Source of the DNA: Phocaeicola coprophilus
GTDB taxonomy: Bacteria > Bacteroidota > Bacteroidia > Bacteroidales > Bacteroidaceae
DNA length: 64,000 nt
Assembly (NCBI GenBank): GCA_016900015.1
Contig: JACJJM010000010.1
Location: 56,345-120,344 of the forward strand
Direction of reading: 5' to 3'
The notes beneath the pieces were generated by a model. That model saw nothing but the letters and a program-made list of their open reading frames with translations, had not been told where the DNA came from and did not search any database. The position numbers were made by a program, and so were the translations under genes. This document shows positions 53,319-62,422 of this stretch, one piece after another (the stretch's first letter is position 1; each line of letters opens with the position of its first letter).

Positions 53319-54305
53319 ATGATACGCTACGAACTCTCAGTGCATGAACATGCTGATGTCTGCCATGACTTGTCGGATGCCATCCGTTTTTCAACCTCCG
53401 GCGAGGCTGAAAGGCGTCTGTGGTGTGTGGACAACCGCTATTTTTCCGGACGTTTTCGCGAGCTGCGCTATGCTGATTTCAACATTGTGCAGTCGCGCAT
53501 CCGCAGTGCTGATGATTGTTGTCTCAAGACGACGCACGACGGAGCCAATTTCCTGTCGCTGGGCGTCGTGCTGAAAGGGCGGGTGCATTTCCTCCAGGAC
53601 CGTCAGGCCTACGAATGGGCGGCCTCGGATGCCAATGTGCTGGTGGCGGCCGATTATCGGGACGAGTTCAACTATTTCCGCTGTGGTGAGGATTTCGAGA
53701 TGCTCAATCTGGTGTTGTCGGAGACTTATTTCCGCCGTCTGGCTGAGGCCTATCCCTCGCTCTTCGAGCCGGCCTATGGGCGGATGTTGCGCGGCGAAAC
53801 CTTTTTCCTGGCGCAGCACAATGTCCCCGTGTCGCCTCTGCTGTCACAGGCATTGGCATCCCTGGGCACAGCGGCTTTGCTGGGTGATTGCAGGGAGATG
53901 TATCTGGCTTCGAAGATACAGGAATGTCTGGCCCTCTTCATGGGCGACTGTCCGTCGGAGGATGTTCCTTCGGAGACACCGGCTGTGATGGACAAGATGA
54001 TGCATGCGCGCCACATCCTGGAGACCGAGTATCTCGCGCCTCCGTCGCTGCACGCCCTGGCTCTGCGCGTGGGGACAAATGAGTGCACGCTCAAGGGGAT
54101 GTTTAAAAAGATGTTCGGGCAGACTGTGTTCGGCTATCTCTTTGACTATCGTATGCGCTTGGCTGCCCGCTTGCTGCTCGACACGGAGAAAAGTGTGGCG
54201 GAGGTGGCTGCTCTCACGGGCTACGAACATACGAGCCATTTCTGTGCAGCTTTTCGCCGGAAGCATGGCGTGACGCCCCTGGAGTTTCGCCGGCGGAGAG
54301 GTTGA
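53319..54305 (+). CDS. AraC-family transcription regulator
   Basis: 328 aa. The last 100 residues carry two HTH motifs: LHALALRVGTNECTLKGMFKKMFGQTVFGYL and VAEVAALTGYEHTSHFCAAFRRKHGVTPLEF. The N-terminal part (ILKGRVHFLQDRQAYEWAASDANVL-like beta region) is probably a sensor for a small ligand. It is divergently placed to the methyltransferase gene, the likely target. Similar to the Bacteroidales AraC regulators related to PchR by general plan only. Confidence 0.88.
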   Translation: MIRYELSVHEHADVCHDLSDAIRFSTSGEAERRLWCVDNRYFSGRFRELRYADFNIVQSRIRSADDCCLKTTHDGANFLSLGVVLKGRVHFLQDRQAYEWAASDANVLVAADYRDEFNYFRCGEDFEMLNLVLSETYFRRLAEAYPSLFEPAYGRMLRGETFFLAQHNVPVSPLLSQALASLGTAALLGDCREMYLASKIQECLALFMGDCPSEDVPSETPAVMDKMMHARHILETEYLAPPSLHALALRVGTNECTLKGMFKKMFGQTVFGYLFDYRMRLAARLLLDTEKSVAEVAALTGYEHTSHFCAAFRRKHGVTPLEFRRRRG

Positions 54306-54504
54306 AGGCGGAAGAATTGGGATGGCAGGTGATTTTTGAACCCTGCGGACGGGCTTTCAGACAGTGGCAAAGGGCGGGCTTTCTGTCGACCGCACGAAAT
54401 AAAATCAGCAAGAATGCCTGGAATGCTTTGTCAATAAACAGAAAAACACTAACTTCGCAAATGATTATCTGTACAATTTTAAGGATAAACCAACAAAGTT
54501 CTCT

Positions 54505-55095
54505 ATGGCTATATCAAAAACAAGGAATCTTTTAGTCGATGTGGCTCGCCAGTTGTTTGCGCGAAACGGAGTGGATGACACGACGATGAACGACATTGCA
54601 CTGGCTTCAAAAAAGGGACGACGCACGCTATACACTTATTTCAAAAGCAAAGAAGACATCTACTGGGCCGTCATCGAGTCAGAACTCGACCGCCTGTCAC
54701 AGGAGATGAAGAAAGTGGCGGTGAAAGACATCTCGCCCGATGAAAAAATCTTGGAACTTATCTATGCCCGGCTGAACATCGTGAAGGAAGTGGTCTATCG
54801 CAACGGCACGCTGCGGGCTTCGTTCTTCCGCGACATCTGGACGGTGGAGGCCTGCCGGAAGAATTTCGACAAGCACATGATCCAGCTCTATCGCGATGTG
54901 TTGAACGAAGGCAATGAGAAAGGTGTCTTCCACATCGAAAACGTTGACCTCGTGGCCGACATCCTCCACTATTCCATCAAGGGCATCGAGACACCTTACA
55001 TCCGCGGTCTTATCGGCACCGGCATCCCGGAGGACGAAAGCAGGCGCTGCGTGATGAAGCTGGTGTTCGGGGCTTTGGGCAAGACTTGTCAATAA
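54505..55095 (+). CDS. TetR/AcrR-family regulator
   Basis: 196 aa. N-terminal HTH: LLVDVARQLFARNGVDDTTMNDIALASKKGRRTLYTYFKSKEDIYWAVIE. The C-terminal ligand domain is helical. ATG 54505 follows TAACTTCG (54450-54457), a one-mismatch -7 box. The fabG gene begins 39 nt after the stop. This TetR-fabG order recurs in Bacteroides, so it may sense an acyl compound and regulate fatty-acid synthesis (inference). Confidence 0.88.
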   Translation: MAISKTRNLLVDVARQLFARNGVDDTTMNDIALASKKGRRTLYTYFKSKEDIYWAVIESELDRLSQEMKKVAVKDISPDEKILELIYARLNIVKEVVYRNGTLRASFFRDIWTVEACRKNFDKHMIQLYRDVLNEGNEKGVFHIENVDLVADILHYSIKGIETPYIRGLIGTGIPEDESRRCVMKLVFGALGKTCQ

Positions 55096-55134
55096 TGTAT
55101 AAACAGAATCATAAACATTTAAATACTAACAACT

Positions 55135-55881
55135 ATGGGTTTACTTACAGGAAAAACAGCAATCATCACCGGTGCTGCTCGCGGCATTGGCAAAGCGATT
55201 GCATTGAAATTTGCTTCTGAAGGTGCAAACATTGCATTTACAGACTTGGTTATTGACGAAAACGGACAGAACACGGAGAAAGAAATCGCTGCGTTCGGTG
55301 TGAAAGTGAAAGGTTATGCTTCCAACGCTGCCAACTTCGAAGAGACTGAAAAGGTCGTGAACCAGATCAAGGAAGACTTCGGTTCTGTCGACATCTTGGT
55401 AAACAATGCCGGAATCACGAAAGACGGTTTGATGATGCGCATGAGCGAAGCACAGTGGGACGCTGTTATCGCTGTCAATCTGAAGTCAGCCTTCAACTTC
55501 ATCCATGCCTGCACGCCCATCATGATGCGTCAGAAAGCCGGAAGCATCATCAACATGGCCTCTGTCGTGGGTGTGCATGGTAATGCCGGACAGTGCAACT
55601 ATTCTGCTTCCAAGGCTGGTATGATAGGTTTGGCCAAGTCCATCGCACAGGAGTTGGGTTCGCGCGGCATCCGTGCCAACGCCATCGCTCCGGGCTTCAT
55701 CATCACCGACATGACGGCCAAGCTGTCTGACGAAGTGAAAGCCGAGTGGTGCAAGAAGATTCCTCTCCGTCGTGGCGGTACGCCTGAAGATGTGGCCGAC
55801 GTGGCTACGTTCCTGGCTTCGGACATGTCGTCTTATGTCAGCGGACAGGTGATTCAAGTGGACGGCGGCATGAACATGTAA
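55135..55881 (+). CDS. fabG: 3-oxoacyl-[acyl-carrier-protein] reductase
   Basis: 248 aa SDR enzyme of fatty-acid elongation, NADPH-dependent. TGAARGIG is at residues 12-19, NNAG near 90, and the catalytic triad is Ser143, Tyr156, Lys160 (NYSASKAG). The C-terminal SGQVIQVDGGMNM is typical of FabG. Codon use is strongly biased, as in well-expressed genes. The gene for a pseudouridine synthase starts 8 nt after the stop. Confidence 0.95.
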   Translation: MGLLTGKTAIITGAARGIGKAIALKFASEGANIAFTDLVIDENGQNTEKEIAAFGVKVKGYASNAANFEETEKVVNQIKEDFGSVDILVNNAGITKDGLMMRMSEAQWDAVIAVNLKSAFNFIHACTPIMMRQKAGSIINMASVVGVHGNAGQCNYSASKAGMIGLAKSIAQELGSRGIRANAIAPGFIITDMTAKLSDEVKAEWCKKIPLRRGGTPEDVADVATFLASDMSSYVSGQVIQVDGGMNM

Positions 55882-55889
55882 AGACCGGG

Positions 55890-56561
55890 ATGGAAGTCAT
55901 TTACGAAGACAATCATGTCATCGTCGTCAGCAAGACCAGCTCGGAAATCGTCCAGGGCGACAAGACGGGTGATACGCCCCTCTCGGAACTGGTGAAGCAG
56001 TATCTGAAGGAGAAGTACAACAAGCCGGGCAACGTGTTTGTCGGCGTGACGCATCGGCTTGACCGCCCAGTGAGCGGGCTTGTCGTCTTTGCCAAGACAA
56101 GCAAGGCCCTCGCCCGGCTGAACGACATGTTCCGCAACGGCGAAGTGAAAAAGACCTATTGGGCCATCGTGAAAGACTGTCCGCCCGAGACGGAGGGCAC
56201 GCTGGTGCACTACCTGGTGCGCAATGAGAAGCAGAACAAGTCGTATGCCTACGACCGCGAGAAACCGGGCGCAAAGAAGGCCGTCCTCCACTACAAGCTC
56301 ATCGGGCACTCAGACAACTATTACTTGCTCGAAGTGGACTTGCAGACGGGACGCCATCACCAGATACGCTGCCAACTCGCGAAGATGGGCTGTCCCATCA
56401 AGGGCGACTTGAAGTATGGCTTCCCGCGCTCCAATCCCGACGGGAGCATCTGTCTGCATGCCCGGCGCGTGAGCTTCGTCCATCCGGTGTCGAAGATGCC
56501 GATTGACTTGGAGGCCCCGTTGCCTGATGGCAATTTATGGAACTGTTTTCGAACACTTTGA
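55890..56561 (+). CDS. RluA-family RNA pseudouridine synthase
   Basis: 223 aa single catalytic domain without S4 domain. The catalytic Asp58 is in GVTHRLDRPVSGLVVFAKT; TGRHHQIRCQLAKMGCPIKGD is the second conserved block. Isomerises uridine in rRNA or tRNA; the exact site is unknown. Part of the TetR-fabG transcript by spacing, with a terminator just after. Confidence 0.92.
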   Translation: MEVIYEDNHVIVVSKTSSEIVQGDKTGDTPLSELVKQYLKEKYNKPGNVFVGVTHRLDRPVSGLVVFAKTSKALARLNDMFRNGEVKKTYWAIVKDCPPETEGTLVHYLVRNEKQNKSYAYDREKPGAKKAVLHYKLIGHSDNYYLLEVDLQTGRHHQIRCQLAKMGCPIKGDLKYGFPRSNPDGSICLHARRVSFVHPVSKMPIDLEAPLPDGNLWNCFRTL

Positions 56562-56566
56562 TAGAG

Positions 56567-56605
56567 AAGAGGTAGTATTCTGAAGGGGATGCTGCCTCTT
56601 TTCCT
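56567..56605 (+). terminator. Terminator after the fabG-rluA type operon
   Basis: Arms AAGAGGTAG (56567-56575) and CTGCCTCTT (56592-56600) with one wobble, followed by TTCCTT. It lies 5 nt after the pseudouridine synthase stop. Confidence 0.75.
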
Positions 56606-56628
56606 TATTCCTTATTTTGATTTGTACC

Positions 56629-56712
56629 ATGATTAAGAAAATATTAGGGGTCGCATTGGCTCTATCCGTTGTCATTGGAATTACTTATGCGGCAAATGAT
56701 GGCCGGATGTAA
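56629..56712 (+). CDS. Possible 27-aa membrane peptide
   Basis: ATG 56629 opens a frame MIKKILGVALALSVVIGITY plus a short tail (AANDGRM). Two Lys followed by 16 hydrophobic residues look like a signal or single membrane segment. It could be a genuine small protein or the remaining start of a broken lipoprotein gene. The rest of the gap, 56713-56903, shows no gene. Confidence 0.3.
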   Translation: MIKKILGVALALSVVIGITYAANDGRM

Positions 56713-56903
56713 GGACTTGCGAAGAAGTGCGCCATCATTTGGACAAGTTTGTCGTTCGTCATCCGTAGAAGAACATGGGAGGGATGCCCGACCTTGTCAT
56801 AAAATTCCGTATTTTTCCACCGTTTAAAAATACGAAGGAAATTTGGAACATTCGGAAAAATGCAATTCCTTTGTTCATCATTTAACTTAAACATTATCAG
56901 ACT

Positions 56904-57650
56904 ATGACTGCAAAAACTATTTTAGGGACTTTCCTTCTGTCCCTTTGTGTGACGGCCGGTTTCACCAGTTGTGGTGACGATGACATCAAGTTTCCGGAAG
57001 GAACTGCCTCCCTGCGCATGATGAATGAGGACAATGGCCAGACGACGTTGGGCAACTCGGATGTGTACTTGACGCGCGACGGCAACTTCCGCAGCGGAGA
57101 GTTCCCCATCTTCGACATGGGAAAGACGCGCGGCATCAGCGACATCGGCATGCCCAACTTCGAAAACATGGCACCCGAAGTGGCCGCGCAGCCGGGACAT
57201 GGCTACGTGGTGTGCGAGGCGAACGACGTGCAGACGTTCCCCTCGGGACGGAAGGCCATCGCGCAAAATTCCCTGGTCTACCGCTTCTATGTCGACTCTT
57301 GGATTGAGGACAAGGACAAGAATATTACCGGGGCAAACGTGCAGTTCCTCCTTGGAGAGCCGGACGAGGAGAGCGCGCTGCCTGCGTGGGAGAGCCGGCT
57401 GGCGACCGTGACGTGGAACTACGACAAAGGAGAGAGCGCGACGGTCAGCCTCAAGTTTCCGACCGCGGACATCGAAGTCCTGCCGCTGGGCAATACGGAG
57501 GACCAGGACTATAGGCTTCTCTACCAGGTGTCGGGAAAGACGGTGACGTTTTACATGGAGATGAACAGGGGACTGACGGAATACCGCTTCGATGTCCGCT
57601 ACAAGAACACGTATTCCCGCGTCACCGTGCCTGTCGACTATCAGCCTTAA
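56904..57650 (+). CDS. Exported lipoprotein (probably DUF5036)
   Basis: 248 aa. Signal with lipobox GFTSC followed by GDDD. The mature part (FPEGTASLRMMNEDNGQTTLGNSDVYLTRDGNF..., APEVAAQPGHGYVVCEANDVQTFPSGRKAIAQNSLVYRFYVDSWIEDKDKNITGA) is beta-rich. I recognise it as DUF5036-like from memory; its function is unknown. The stop codon overlaps the stop of the convergent GNAT gene by 4 nt. Confidence 0.6.
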   Translation: MTAKTILGTFLLSLCVTAGFTSCGDDDIKFPEGTASLRMMNEDNGQTTLGNSDVYLTRDGNFRSGEFPIFDMGKTRGISDIGMPNFENMAPEVAAQPGHGYVVCEANDVQTFPSGRKAIAQNSLVYRFYVDSWIEDKDKNITGANVQFLLGEPDEESALPAWESRLATVTWNYDKGESATVSLKFPTADIEVLPLGNTEDQDYRLLYQVSGKTVTFYMEMNRGLTEYRFDVRYKNTYSRVTVPVDYQP

Positions 57651-58648
57651 TTGAGCATCAGGCTCATATATGGATATTCGCTGGCCCATAATGCATGGGC
57701 CAGTTTTTTTATGTCCATGGGTTCTCCGTTGTCAGTGGTCTCTCTCCGGCAAAGGCCTTGCGTCAGGCGGAAGGTCGCGTTGTTTTCCGGGATGTCCGGG
57801 TCGGTGACGCGCCAGCACGCGTCCGTATCAGGATGCGCCCGGGCATAGAGTGACAGGGCTTTCTCAGCATGGATGACGCGCAGCATGCCCAGTTGTCGGC
57901 GTTCGCCATGCCCGCTGACAGGGTGCAACAGCTCGGCACGTTCCACGAAAGCCCGTTCGCAAGCTGCCTTTGCCAGTGCCTGGGTCACGTCCGGCCCGTC
58001 AGACAGGCATTCGTTGACCCGGCAGACCGACTCGACGGGCACACAGAAGGCCAGTCCGGCTACGTCATGACCGCGGCGTGCGACCCACAGTGCTCCCTTG
58101 CTCAGGCGGAGGTCGGCCATCACGACGCGGAAGTCATCCTCCGAATGTTGCACGCAGCAGGGGCGTTCGCTCATCTTCCGGTCGAAATAGTCATAGACGC
58201 CCTGTGTGTCTTCCCTATATTCCCGGATGGAGAGGAGCTGTCCGTAGTCGGCCGTCGCGGGGGTGAAGTCCTCCCATTCGTAGTCGAACACGGCGGCGTA
58301 GCCCGAGGCGGCATAGCAGTCGAAGAGCCAAGGTTCGGCGGGGATGAGCGTGCTGACCGGATAGCCTTCGCGGTGGAGGCGGCAGTGAGTCTGCGCGAGC
58401 AGGCGGCGCATCAGTCCCTGGCGGCGCGCGTCGGGATGGGTACAGACTCCGGAGAGGTAGGCCATTGGCAGGCGGGTCTGCCAGCTGGTCAGCTCGTAGG
58501 GGATGATTTGGAGGGCCGACACGAGGTGGCCGTCGCGCACGATGCTTTCATTCAGCTCGTCGCGGTAGCGCAGGTGGAAATAGAGGTCCATGAACTCCGG
58601 TGTGTCCTGGAAGCAACGTTCCCAGAGGCGTCGCACTTCTGCTTTCAT
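57647..58648 (-). CDS. GNAT acetyltransferase, Eis-like
   Basis: 333 aa. The acetyl-CoA loop YLSGVCTHPDARRQGLMRRLLAQ (about residues 63-85) is motif A. The C-terminal half (CWRVTDPDIPENNATFRLT...) resembles the SCP2-like tail of the Eis group. Start ATG 58648 gives an ATGA overlap with the upstream DUF2156 gene; ATG 58669 is possible but would overlap more. Acceptor is unknown. The pairing with a DUF2156 protein, also GNAT-fold, is a common Bacteroidales arrangement. Confidence 0.8.
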   Translation of the reverse strand: MKAEVRRLWERCFQDTPEFMDLYFHLRYRDELNESIVRDGHLVSALQIIPYELTSWQTRLPMAYLSGVCTHPDARRQGLMRRLLAQTHCRLHREGYPVSTLIPAEPWLFDCYAASGYAAVFDYEWEDFTPATADYGQLLSIREYREDTQGVYDYFDRKMSERPCCVQHSEDDFRVVMADLRLSKGALWVARRGHDVAGLAFCVPVESVCRVNECLSDGPDVTQALAKAACERAFVERAELLHPVSGHGERRQLGMLRVIHAEKALSLYARAHPDTDACWRVTDPDIPENNATFRLTQGLCRRETTDNGEPMDIKKLAHALWASEYPYMSLMLN

Positions 58649-59544
58649 TTCTTGCATACGGCAGCCCATTTTTCCAGCAATATTTCAGGGTAGTAGGAGA
58701 GTTTGGCCTTGCGCAAGCCTTCCAGCCCGAGGTCTTCCTCGCGGTTGACGAAGCTGTATTGCTCGGGGATGTGGTTGGCAAATTCGTAGTTTATCATCGT
58801 GTAGGAGCCTTCGACGGTGACGTCGGCCTTCTCCACACAGACGTCAAACGTGTTGGCATTGATGGGTGCTCCGAAGGTGAAGGCCACGATGCGCCCTCCG
58901 ACATGGAGCACGCCTCCTGACAGGCCGAGCGCGTCGAAGTGGAGCAGTGCGTCGGTGAGCGAACGGTGTTCGTCCTCCAGCTCGCGGCATTCTTCTTCCG
59001 TTGTTTCGTTTTGCCGCAGCCAGTGTCCGGCCAGTTGCAGGCACTCGGGCACGAGGTCCGGCGTCAGGTCGCGGTATTCATAATCGGGATAGGAGCGCAG
59101 GAAGCGGTTGATGTGGTTTCGCTTCGGCTGGTATCGTTTGCCGCGCAGCGTGGCCAGGTCGTTGCGCAGGTAGATGTAGTCATAGTAGTCCCGGTCGGCC
59201 GTGAATGTGAAACAGTCCGGGGCGGCTTCTTCCAGGTCGGCCCGCATGTGGGAGCATACGCCGTACATGCAGAACACGTCTCCTTCGCGTTCTGCATCTT
59301 CTTTCATCGCCCTGAGTGCTGCGTGCAAATCGCCGTCACCGACCGGCATCATGTAGGCAGCCTTTCCGTCGATGCGAAATTTAATCAACAAGAAACCATC
59401 TTGTTCAGCTACTTGGGTGTGATAGAGAAAACGCCAACTGTACAGGTTGGCAAAGGATAGGTCACAGTTGCGACGGTTGCTGGTTAAGGTATATGTCTGC
59501 ACCATCATTTTATCCTGGATGGATATGTCTTTGAATGGAATCAT
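58645..59544 (-). CDS. DUF2156 (LPG_synthase-type GNAT-fold) protein
   Basis: 299 aa. The DUF2156 pattern is clear: LSFANLYSWRFLYHTQVAEQDGFLLIKF, YIYLRNDLATLRGKRYQPKRNHINRFLRSYPDYEYRDLTPDLV, and KLSYYPEILLEKWAA. Relatives such as MprF transfer aminoacyl groups to lipids; this soluble short form lacks membrane segments, and its substrate is unknown. It overlaps the GNAT gene by 4 nt, so the pair is co-translated. Confidence 0.85.
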   Translation of the reverse strand: MIPFKDISIQDKMMVQTYTLTSNRRNCDLSFANLYSWRFLYHTQVAEQDGFLLIKFRIDGKAAYMMPVGDGDLHAALRAMKEDAEREGDVFCMYGVCSHMRADLEEAAPDCFTFTADRDYYDYIYLRNDLATLRGKRYQPKRNHINRFLRSYPDYEYRDLTPDLVPECLQLAGHWLRQNETTEEECRELEDEHRSLTDALLHFDALGLSGGVLHVGGRIVAFTFGAPINANTFDVCVEKADVTVEGSYTMINYEFANHIPEQYSFVNREEDLGLEGLRKAKLSYYPEILLEKWAAVCKK

Positions 59545-59687
59545 ATATTATAGGTATAGAAAATATGAATGATACAAAGGTAGGGCAGATTTGAGAGATG
59601 CGGGCTATCCCTTATCGTTTTTTTTCGTTCCCGGTCTTTTTCGGGCCGTGTTTTGGTGATGCGGAAGTGAGGCTATACAGGGCTTGT

Positions 59688-59775
59688 GGGCGGAAAGGAG
59701 GGTAGCCGACCACGGAAAGGAAGGCGCCCGGGAGCGGAAAGGAAGGCGTGGTCGGGCGGAAAGGAAGGCTTGGTC
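59688..59775. repeat. 22-bp-period mosaic element, copy 6 (four units)
   Basis: Four contiguous units of exactly 22 bp (59688, 59710, 59732, 59754), each with CGGAAAGGA at the same offset; the spacers between read GGGTAGCCGACCA, AGGCGCCCGGGAG, AGGCGTGGTCGGG and AGGCTTGGTCGCG. All units have the same orientation. It lies in the 533-nt divergent gap between the DUF2156 gene and pta. No gene is visible in this gap. Confidence 0.88.
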
Positions 59776-60013
59776 GCGCACGCAGGAAGGGCTTCCCGTG
59801 CGGGGATGTGGAATGAGTTTCAGGGCGAAGGGGTGTCCGGGAAGGAGACGGCAGGCTGTCGGGCGAGGAACAGAAACGAATCCTGTTGGAAAATTGGTCA
59901 AGGGGCGCATGACTGACCGGGAACATCCGAGCTGGTAAACTTTTTTGTAGAAATTCAAAACAGTTTATAAAAAAATGAATAGCTTTTGCAATGTTAGTAT
60001 GACATTAAATAAG

Positions 60014-60021
60014 TATTTTTG
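60014..60021 (+). promoter_or_regulatory. -7 box of pta-ackA
   Basis: TATTTTTG, exact TAnnTTTG, 56 nt before the pta ATG; TTTG (59985-59988) is 25 nt upstream, longer than usual. The surrounding sequence is AT-rich. Confidence 0.5.
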
Positions 60022-60077
60022 CAGTAGCAAAATAAAATGAATTTGCTCAGAAGAACAACTTTTAATTACATACTACC

Positions 60078-61091
60078 ATGGATTTAATTAGTGAAATCAT
60101 TGCGCGTGCGAAGGCTAATCCGCAGCGCATCGTTCTCCCGGAGGGAACAGAAGAACGTACTTTGACTGCTGCTGACCGTGCATTGGCCGAAGGAGTGGCC
60201 GACCTCATCATCTTGGGTAATCCGGCAGAGATTAAAGCTCTTGCCGAAAAGCTCGGTTTGAAACATATCGACAAAGCCACTATCATCGATCCGGAAAATC
60301 ATCCGAAGAAGGAAGAGTATGCACAGTTGCTGTGCGAACTTCGCAAGAAAAAAGGCATGACCATCGAGGAAGCCCGCAAGTTGGTGCTCGATCCGCTTTA
60401 CTTAGGTTGCTTGATTATTAAATCCGGTGATGCTGACGGTCAGTTGGCCGGTGCACGCAATACGACCGGCAATGTGCTTCGTCCGGCTCTGCAAATCATC
60501 AAGACCGCTCCGGGCATCACTTGTGTGTCTGGCGCTATGCTCCTGCTCACCAAGACTCCGCAATATGGAGAAAACGGAATACTTGTCGTTGGCGACGTGG
60601 CTGTAACTCCCGTGCCTGAAGCAGACCAGTTGGCACAGATTGCAGTCTGCACGGCTCGTACGGCTCAGGCTGTGGCCGGATTTGCTGACCCGCGTGTTGC
60701 CATGCTGAGCTTCTCGACGAAGGGTTCAGCCAAGCATGAAGTCGTGGACAAAGTGGTGGAAGCCCTGAAACTGGCCAAGGAACTCGACCCGTCTCTGAAA
60801 GTCGACGGCGAATTGCAGGCTGACGCTGCGCTCGTGCCTTCAGTGGGTGCAAGCAAAGCTCCGGGTTCGGAAATTGCCGGTCATGCCAATGTATTGGTGT
60901 TCCCGAGCCTCGAAGTGGGTAACATTGCCTATAAACTGGTTCAACGTCTGGGCAATGCCGATGCCATCGGCCCGATTCTCCAAGGTATCGCCCGTCCGGT
61001 GAACGACCTGTCACGCGGATGCTCCGTCGATGATGTCTATAAGATGATAGCCATCACTGCCAATCAAGCTATTGCCGCAAAGAAACAATAA
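60078..61091 (+). CDS. pta: Phosphate acetyltransferase
   Basis: 337 aa. Interconverts acetyl-CoA and acetyl phosphate. The short PTA form is a single PTA_PTB domain: [98 protein letters not shown]. There is no N-terminal DRTGG regulatory part. ackA follows after 23 nt, giving the classic ATP-forming acetate pathway of fermenters. Highly biased codons suggest strong expression. Confidence 0.96.
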   Translation: MDLISEIIARAKANPQRIVLPEGTEERTLTAADRALAEGVADLIILGNPAEIKALAEKLGLKHIDKATIIDPENHPKKEEYAQLLCELRKKKGMTIEEARKLVLDPLYLGCLIIKSGDADGQLAGARNTTGNVLRPALQIIKTAPGITCVSGAMLLLTKTPQYGENGILVVGDVAVTPVPEADQLAQIAVCTARTAQAVAGFADPRVAMLSFSTKGSAKHEVVDKVVEALKLAKELDPSLKVDGELQADAALVPSVGASKAPGSEIAGHANVLVFPSLEVGNIAYKLVQRLGNADAIGPILQGIARPVNDLSRGCSVDDVYKMIAITANQAIAAKKQ

Positions 61092-61114
61092 TCCACAGAT
61101 TTAAAGAATAAGCT

Positions 61115-62314
61115 ATGAAGATATTAGTATTGAACTGCGGTAGTTCATCCATCAAGTATAAATTGTTTGACATGACTACCAAGGCTGTATTGGCACAGGG
61201 CGGTATTGAAAAAATCGGTCTGAAAGGTTCGTTCCTGAAACTGACTTTGCCTGATGGGGAAAAGGTTATTCTCGAGAAGGATATTCCGGAACATACCGTG
61301 GGTGTGGAGTTCATCTTCCAGACTTTGACCAGCGAGAAATATGGTGCATTGAAGTCGCTCAATGAGCTGGGGGCTGTCGGACACCGTATCGTACACGGCG
61401 GCGAACGTTTCAGCGAATCCGTGATATTGAACAAGGAAGCACTTGATGCCATCAATGCTTGCAATGATCTGGCTCCGCTTCACAATCCTGCCAACCTGAA
61501 GGGTGTGGCTGCTGTTTCGGCATTGCTTCCCAACATTCCGCAGGTCGGTGTGTTTGACACGGCTTTCCATCAGACAATGCCTGACTATGCTTACATGTAT
61601 GCGATTCCTTATGAGCTGTATGAGAAATATGGCATTCGCCGTTATGGCTTCCATGGGACGTCTCACCGCTATGTGTCCAAGCGCGTGTGTGAATTCTTGG
61701 GCATCAAGCCTGAAGGTACGCGCATCATCACGTGTCATGTGGGCAATGGCGGTTCTGTATCCGCTATCAAGGATGGCAAATGTGTGGACACCAGCATGGG
61801 ATTGACCCCGCTCGAAGGCCTGGTGATGGGTACACGCAGCGGCGACATCGACGCGGGTGCTGTGACTTTCATCATGGAGAAAGAGGGCCTGAACGCTACG
61901 GGCGTGTCGAACTTGCTCAACAAGAAGTCCGGCGTGCTGGGTGTTTCGGGTGCTTCGTCCGACATGCGCGAAGTGCATGCTTCTGCCAATTCGGGTAACA
62001 AGAAGGCTGAGTTGGCATTGAATATGTACTTCTACCGTCTGCGTAAATACATCGGTTCGTATGCAGCCGCTTTGGGTGGCGTCGACATTATCGTATTTAC
62101 CGGTGGTGTGGGCGAGAATGATGAAATCTGTCGTGAGAAGGCATGCGAAGGCCTAGAGTTCATGGGCATTAAGCTTGACAAGGCGCTCAATAAGACGATC
62201 CGTGGCGAAGAAGCAGTCATCTCCACAGCGGATTCTAAGGTGAAAGTGGTTGTCATCCCGACTGATGAAGAAATGATGATAGCCAGTGACACGATGCACT
62301 TGCTGAACAAGTAA
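61115..62314 (+). CDS. ackA: Acetate kinase
   Basis: 399 aa. Makes ATP and acetate from acetyl phosphate. ASKHA-fold motifs: VLNCGSSSIKYKLFD at the start, GHRIVHGGERF, FDTAFHQTMP with the catalytic-site His and Asp, RRYGFHGTSHRYVS, HVGNGGSVSAI and FTGGVGEND. Length is standard. Ends 36 nt before a strong terminator. Confidence 0.97.
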   Translation: MKILVLNCGSSSIKYKLFDMTTKAVLAQGGIEKIGLKGSFLKLTLPDGEKVILEKDIPEHTVGVEFIFQTLTSEKYGALKSLNELGAVGHRIVHGGERFSESVILNKEALDAINACNDLAPLHNPANLKGVAAVSALLPNIPQVGVFDTAFHQTMPDYAYMYAIPYELYEKYGIRRYGFHGTSHRYVSKRVCEFLGIKPEGTRIITCHVGNGGSVSAIKDGKCVDTSMGLTPLEGLVMGTRSGDIDAGAVTFIMEKEGLNATGVSNLLNKKSGVLGVSGASSDMREVHASANSGNKKAELALNMYFYRLRKYIGSYAAALGGVDIIVFTGGVGENDEICREKACEGLEFMGIKLDKALNKTIRGEEAVISTADSKVKVVVIPTDEEMMIASDTMHLLNK

Positions 62315-62350
62315 GCGAAATAAAGAGATTTTAAAGTAACGACAAAAGCG

Positions 62351-62388
62351 AAGGCATCCTTGAAGACGTAAATCTTTGAGGATGCCTT
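62351..62388. terminator. Terminator after ackA
   Basis: Arms AAGGCATCCTTGAAGA (62351-62366) and TCTTTGAGGATGCCTT (62373-62388), two wobbles, then TCTTTTG. Shared with the convergent DUF4369 gene. Confidence 0.9.
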
Positions 62389-62422
62389 TCTTTTGGGATT
62401 AAACGTTGAAAGCGGGAAGGCT

